A stretch of DNA of 42,202 nucleotides from Burkholderiales bacterium (GTDB taxonomy: Bacteria > Pseudomonadota > Gammaproteobacteria > Burkholderiales > Casimicrobiaceae). Shown piece by piece: positions 39,427 through 42,202 of the stretch. The translations under genes and the position numbers were made by a program. The notes beneath the pieces were generated by a model. That model saw only the letters and a list, made by a program, of their open reading frames with translations, searched no databases and was not told the DNA's origin. The number at the start of each line of letters is the position of its first letter. Position 1 is the stretch's first letter. The stretch covers positions 1 to 42,202 of the forward strand of contig JADZAQ010000265.1 in the NCBI GenBank assembly GCA_020852555.1, in the 5' to 3' direction.

Positions 39427-40796
39427 GGCAACGGGGCGAGGGCGAGGGCGGCGTCGCGGACCGCATCGTACAGCGCGGCACGCTGGGCGTACGCGGCGGC
39501 GTAACGCGGACGGGGGACGAAGCGGCGGGCGGGGCGCGCCATGCGGCGGGCGGCTCGCTCGAGATCGGGGTACGCGCCCAATCCCACGGCGGCGGCCATC
39601 GCCGCTCCGACGAGGCCCGTTTCCGTCGCGCCCGTGCGCAGCACCGGCACGCCGATGACGTCGGCCTTGAGCGCGCACCACGTATCGGACCGTGCGCCGC
39701 CGCCGGCGATGCGGACCTCGTGCGCACTGACCCCCGAGCCCGCCTGCGCGCGCCGCAGGATGTCGCGCACCGCGTGCCCGACGCCTTCGAGCGTGCTCCA
39801 CAGGAAATCGTCCGGGCCGTGGCCGCGGTCGATGCGGTGGAAGGCGCCGCGCACGGTCGTCGACCACAGCGGCGCGCGCTCGCCGGCCAAGTACGGCAGG
39901 AAGAGCGGCGCGTCGGCGCGCAGCGCATCGCCAACGCGCGCAAGCGCGCTCGCGAGCGTCCCGGATATGCGAAACGTGTCGTGGCACCAGCGAGCGCAAT
40001 CGGCACCGGCCTGCGTCGGGCCGCCCACCTGGTGCGCGGTCGCGGTCCACGCGAGGTGCAGCAGGCCCGGCACGCGCGTGGGCTGTGCGGTGATGAGGCC
40101 GACCGCTTCCGAGGTACCGCACACGTCGTACGCCTGCCCCGGCGCGACCGCGCCGGCGCCCACCGCCGAGGTCCAGGTGTCGAGCGAGCCCGCGAACACG
40201 GGCACGCCGGCGAGGCGCGCGAGTGCTGCGCTGCGCACCGTGCCGATCGCCTGCCACGGGTCCACGACGTGATCGGGCGCGAGGGGTAGCGCCGCCTCGC
40301 GCGAGCGCGTCACGCGATCGGCGGCGAGGACGCCGGTCAGGCGGTAGTTGAGGTAGTCCTTGGGCTCGACGACGGCGGCGATGCGCGCGTGGCGGCCCGG
40401 CTGGTGGCGCTCGATCCAGGCGAGCCGCGCGCGCGCATCGAAGGCCGTGGCATCGCGCAATTCGCGCGCGATGGCTGCTGCGCGGCGATCACGAAAGAGG
40501 ATCGCGCGGCCCTGCGCACGTCCGTTCGCGTCGAGCAGGACCTGCGTGCGGGTGAGCGCCCCGATGCACAGGGCGGCGACCGGCGGCGCGCGGCGCAGCA
40601 CGCGGGCCGTCGCGTGCCGCAGCGCCTGCCACCACCGCTCGGGGTCGAGCTCGGACCACCCTGCGCGGGGCTCGTCGGGGGCGAGCGCCACCGCCGAGGT
40701 CGCGATGATCGTGCCGTCGAGGCGAACGAGGCCCACGCGCAGCGCGCTGCCGCCCACGTCGACGGCGAGGATGTGCTCGTTGCGCATGGGGGTCAT
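39423..40796 (-). CDS. FGGY-family carbohydrate kinase (xylulokinase-like)
   Basis: A 457-residue sugar kinase that phosphorylates a pentulose or polyol with ATP. The N-terminal phosphate loop is VDVGGSALRVGLV, followed by KDYLNYRLTG. AGSLDTWTSAVGAG carries the putative catalytic Asp. The C-terminal FGGY block is VRIAGGGARSDTWCALKADV with GATETGLVGAAMAA. It begins the sugar operon, so it probably acts on the transported sugar. ATGs at 40794-40796 and 40785-40787 are both possible starts and neither has a good ribosome-binding site. It diverges from mnmE across only about 30 bases. Xylulokinase is the nearest type, but the substrate is uncertain. Confidence 0.9.
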   Translation of the reverse strand: MTPMRNEHILAVDVGGSALRVGLVRLDGTIIATSAVALAPDEPRAGWSELDPERWWQALRHATARVLRRAPPVAALCIGALTRTQVLLDANGRAQGRAILFRDRRAAAIARELRDATAFDARARLAWIERHQPGRHARIAAVVEPKDYLNYRLTGVLAADRVTRSREAALPLAPDHVVDPWQAIGTVRSAALARLAGVPVFAGSLDTWTSAVGAGAVAPGQAYDVCGTSEAVGLITAQPTRVPGLLHLAWTATAHQVGGPTQAGADCARWCHDTFRISGTLASALARVGDALRADAPLFLPYLAGERAPLWSTTVRGAFHRIDRGHGPDDFLWSTLEGVGHAVRDILRRAQAGSGVSAHEVRIAGGGARSDTWCALKADVIGVPVLRTGATETGLVGAAMAAAVGLGAYPDLERAARRMARPARRFVPRPRYAAAYAQRAALYDAVRDAALALAPLP

Positions 40797-40827
40797 TATG
40801 ACCGCGCGCAAAGGTTAAGCTTGCGCG

Positions 40828-42195
40828 ATGCTCGCCATCGACACGATCGCCGCGATCGCCACCCCGCCCGGTCGCGGCGGCATCGGCATCGTCCGCGTCT
40901 CGGGGCGCGACCTGCGCGGCCTGATCGAGGGTGTCGCCGGCCGCGTGCCGCCGCCGCGCGAGGCGAGTCTCGCCACCTTTCGCGATGCGAGCGGCGCTGC
41001 GCTCGATGAGGGACTCGTTCTCCACTTTCCGGCGCCGCACTCGTACACGGGAGAAGCGGTCGTCGAGTTCCAGGGCCACGGCGGGCCCGCGGTCCTGCGC
41101 CTCGTGCTCGCGCGCTGCGTGGAACTGGGCGCGCGGCTCGCCGAGCCGGGCGAGTTCACCAAACGCGCCTTCCTCAACGGCCGCCTCGACCTCGCGCAGG
41201 CGGAGAGCGTCGCCGACTTGATCGACGCCGCGACCGCCACCGCCGCGCGCGCCGCCGCGCGCAGCCTTACCGGCGCGTTCTCGCGCGAGGTGCACGCGCT
41301 CGTCGCGGCGTTGACCGAGCTGCGCGCGTACACCGAGGCGATGCTCGACTTTCCCGAGGAGGAGATCGAGTTCCTGGCGGCGGGCGATGTCGTCGCGCGG
41401 CTCGCCGCGCTGCGCGCGCGGGTCGACGGCGTGCTCGCGCAGGCCCGCGCCGGGGCACTCCTGCGCGAGGGGCTCACCGTGGTGCTCGTCGGCCGCCCCA
41501 ATGTCGGCAAGTCGAGCCTCTTGAACTGTCTCGCGCGCGAGGAGGCCGCGATCGTGACGGCCATCCCCGGCACCACGCGCGATCCCGTCGAGCGGCGCAT
41601 CGAGATCGCCGGCATCGCGCTCACCGTGATCGACACCGCCGGGCTGCGCGACACCGACGATCCGGTCGAGCGCATCGGCATCGAGCGCACGCGCGCGGCG
41701 ATGCAGCGCGCCGACGTGGCGTTGGTGCTGGTCGACGCCCGCGTCACCGCCGGCGCCGGTTTGCCCGCCGAGGACGTCGCCATCCTCGGCGAATTGCCCG
41801 CTGGGCTGCCGCGCATCGTCGTCCACAACAAGTGCGACCTTGCCGGCGTGGCGCCGCACGCCGCGACGATCGGCGACGTGCCGCACCTGTGGCTGTGCGC
41901 GCGCGACGGCGCGGGGCTGCCGGCGCTCGAGGCGAGCGTGCTGTCGCTGCTGGGAGCTGCCGAGAGCACCGAGGACAGCTTCCTCGCCCGCACCCGCCAC
42001 GTCGAGGCGCTGCGGGCCGCGGCCTCGTGTCTCGCTGCGGCCGCGGGGCACGTCGAGGCGGTGCGGGCTCCCGCGATCGAGCTCTTCGCCGAGGAGTTGC
42101 GCCTTGCGCAGAACGCGCTCGCGGCGATCACGGGCGAGTTCACTGCCGACGATCTCCTGGGGGAGATCTTTGGGAGGTTTTGCATCGGGAAGTAG
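40828..42195 (+). CDS. mnmE: tRNA uridine-5-carboxymethylaminomethyl modification GTPase MnmE
   Basis: A 455-residue GTPase that with MnmG makes cmnm5U at the wobble position of several tRNAs. The N-terminal folate-binding domain begins DTIAAIATPPGRGGIGIVR. The inserted Ras-like G domain has the P-loop GRPNVGKSS (222-230), GTTRD, DTAGLRDT and NKCD. The helical domain ends in FCIGK with the conserved Cys at 452. The ATG at 40828-40830 gives the standard start. Normally it follows yidC directly; here a minus-strand sugar cassette intervenes. Its promoter must overlap the kinase start region because the gap is only about 30 bases. Confidence 0.97.
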   Translation: MLAIDTIAAIATPPGRGGIGIVRVSGRDLRGLIEGVAGRVPPPREASLATFRDASGAALDEGLVLHFPAPHSYTGEAVVEFQGHGGPAVLRLVLARCVELGARLAEPGEFTKRAFLNGRLDLAQAESVADLIDAATATAARAAARSLTGAFSREVHALVAALTELRAYTEAMLDFPEEEIEFLAAGDVVARLAALRARVDGVLAQARAGALLREGLTVVLVGRPNVGKSSLLNCLAREEAAIVTAIPGTTRDPVERRIEIAGIALTVIDTAGLRDTDDPVERIGIERTRAAMQRADVALVLVDARVTAGAGLPAEDVAILGELPAGLPRIVVHNKCDLAGVAPHAATIGDVPHLWLCARDGAGLPALEASVLSLLGAAESTEDSFLARTRHVEALRAAASCLAAAAGHVEAVRAPAIELFAEELRLAQNALAAITGEFTADDLLGEIFGRFCIGK

Positions 42196-42202
42196 GTCTC
42201 AG

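Overview
The window is a GC-rich bacterial chromosome segment that looks betaproteobacterial. The evidence is gene content and order: mnmE, yidC, yidD, rnpA, rpmH diverging from dnaA, dnaN, gyrB; def-fmt-rsmB-DUF4390-ntrY-ntrX as one train; ftsY facing rsmD-coaD-ferredoxin; and a LysM protein and dprA beside def. Genus cannot be set from what is visible. Coding density is very high. No tRNA, rRNA, insertion sequence, prophage or CRISPR array was seen.

Layout. 1-260: end of a secreted-looking protein and a strong terminator. 314-1652 (minus): rsmD, coaD and a two-cluster ferredoxin, tightly coupled. 1734-4006 (plus): ftsY and rpoH, with a perfect CIRCE operator in front of rpoH. 4033-12970 (minus): def, fmt, rsmB, DUF4390, ntrY, ntrX and kup, with most junctions overlapping or a few bases apart. 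13174-18660 (plus): LysM envelope protein, dprA and a long type IA topoisomerase. 18687-27086 (minus): a small helical protein, a 1973-residue alpha-2-macroglobulin and penicillin-binding protein 1C, probably one periplasmic defence and repair operon. 27239-27811 (plus): an unrecognised basic protein with an AT-hook tail. 27848-33229 (minus): dnaA, dnaN, gyrB. 33582-36187 (plus): rpmH, rnpA, yidD, yidC. 36195-40796 (minus): an FGGY sugar kinase, a CUT2-type sugar ABC transporter and an unrecognised gene, sitting between yidC and mnmE. 40828-42195 (plus): mnmE.

How it fits together. The 31.5-33.6 kb section is the likely replication-origin neighbourhood: the initiator, clamp and gyrase genes point one way and the L34/RNase P/insertase genes the other. 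A perfect DnaA box overlaps the -35 of the best dnaA promoter. The left half is housekeeping: protein targeting, heat-shock sigma factor, formyl-methionine metabolism, 16S rRNA methylation, and a nitrogen-type two-component system followed by a potassium transporter. The right half is origin genes plus a catabolic cassette.

No wholly new multi-gene system is evident. The points most worth a second look are CIRCE control of rpoH, an NtrX whose ATPase centre is degenerate, an rnpA with no canonical start codon for its conserved N-terminus, the composite C-terminus of the topoisomerase, the AT-hook protein, and the sugar cassette between yidC and mnmE.
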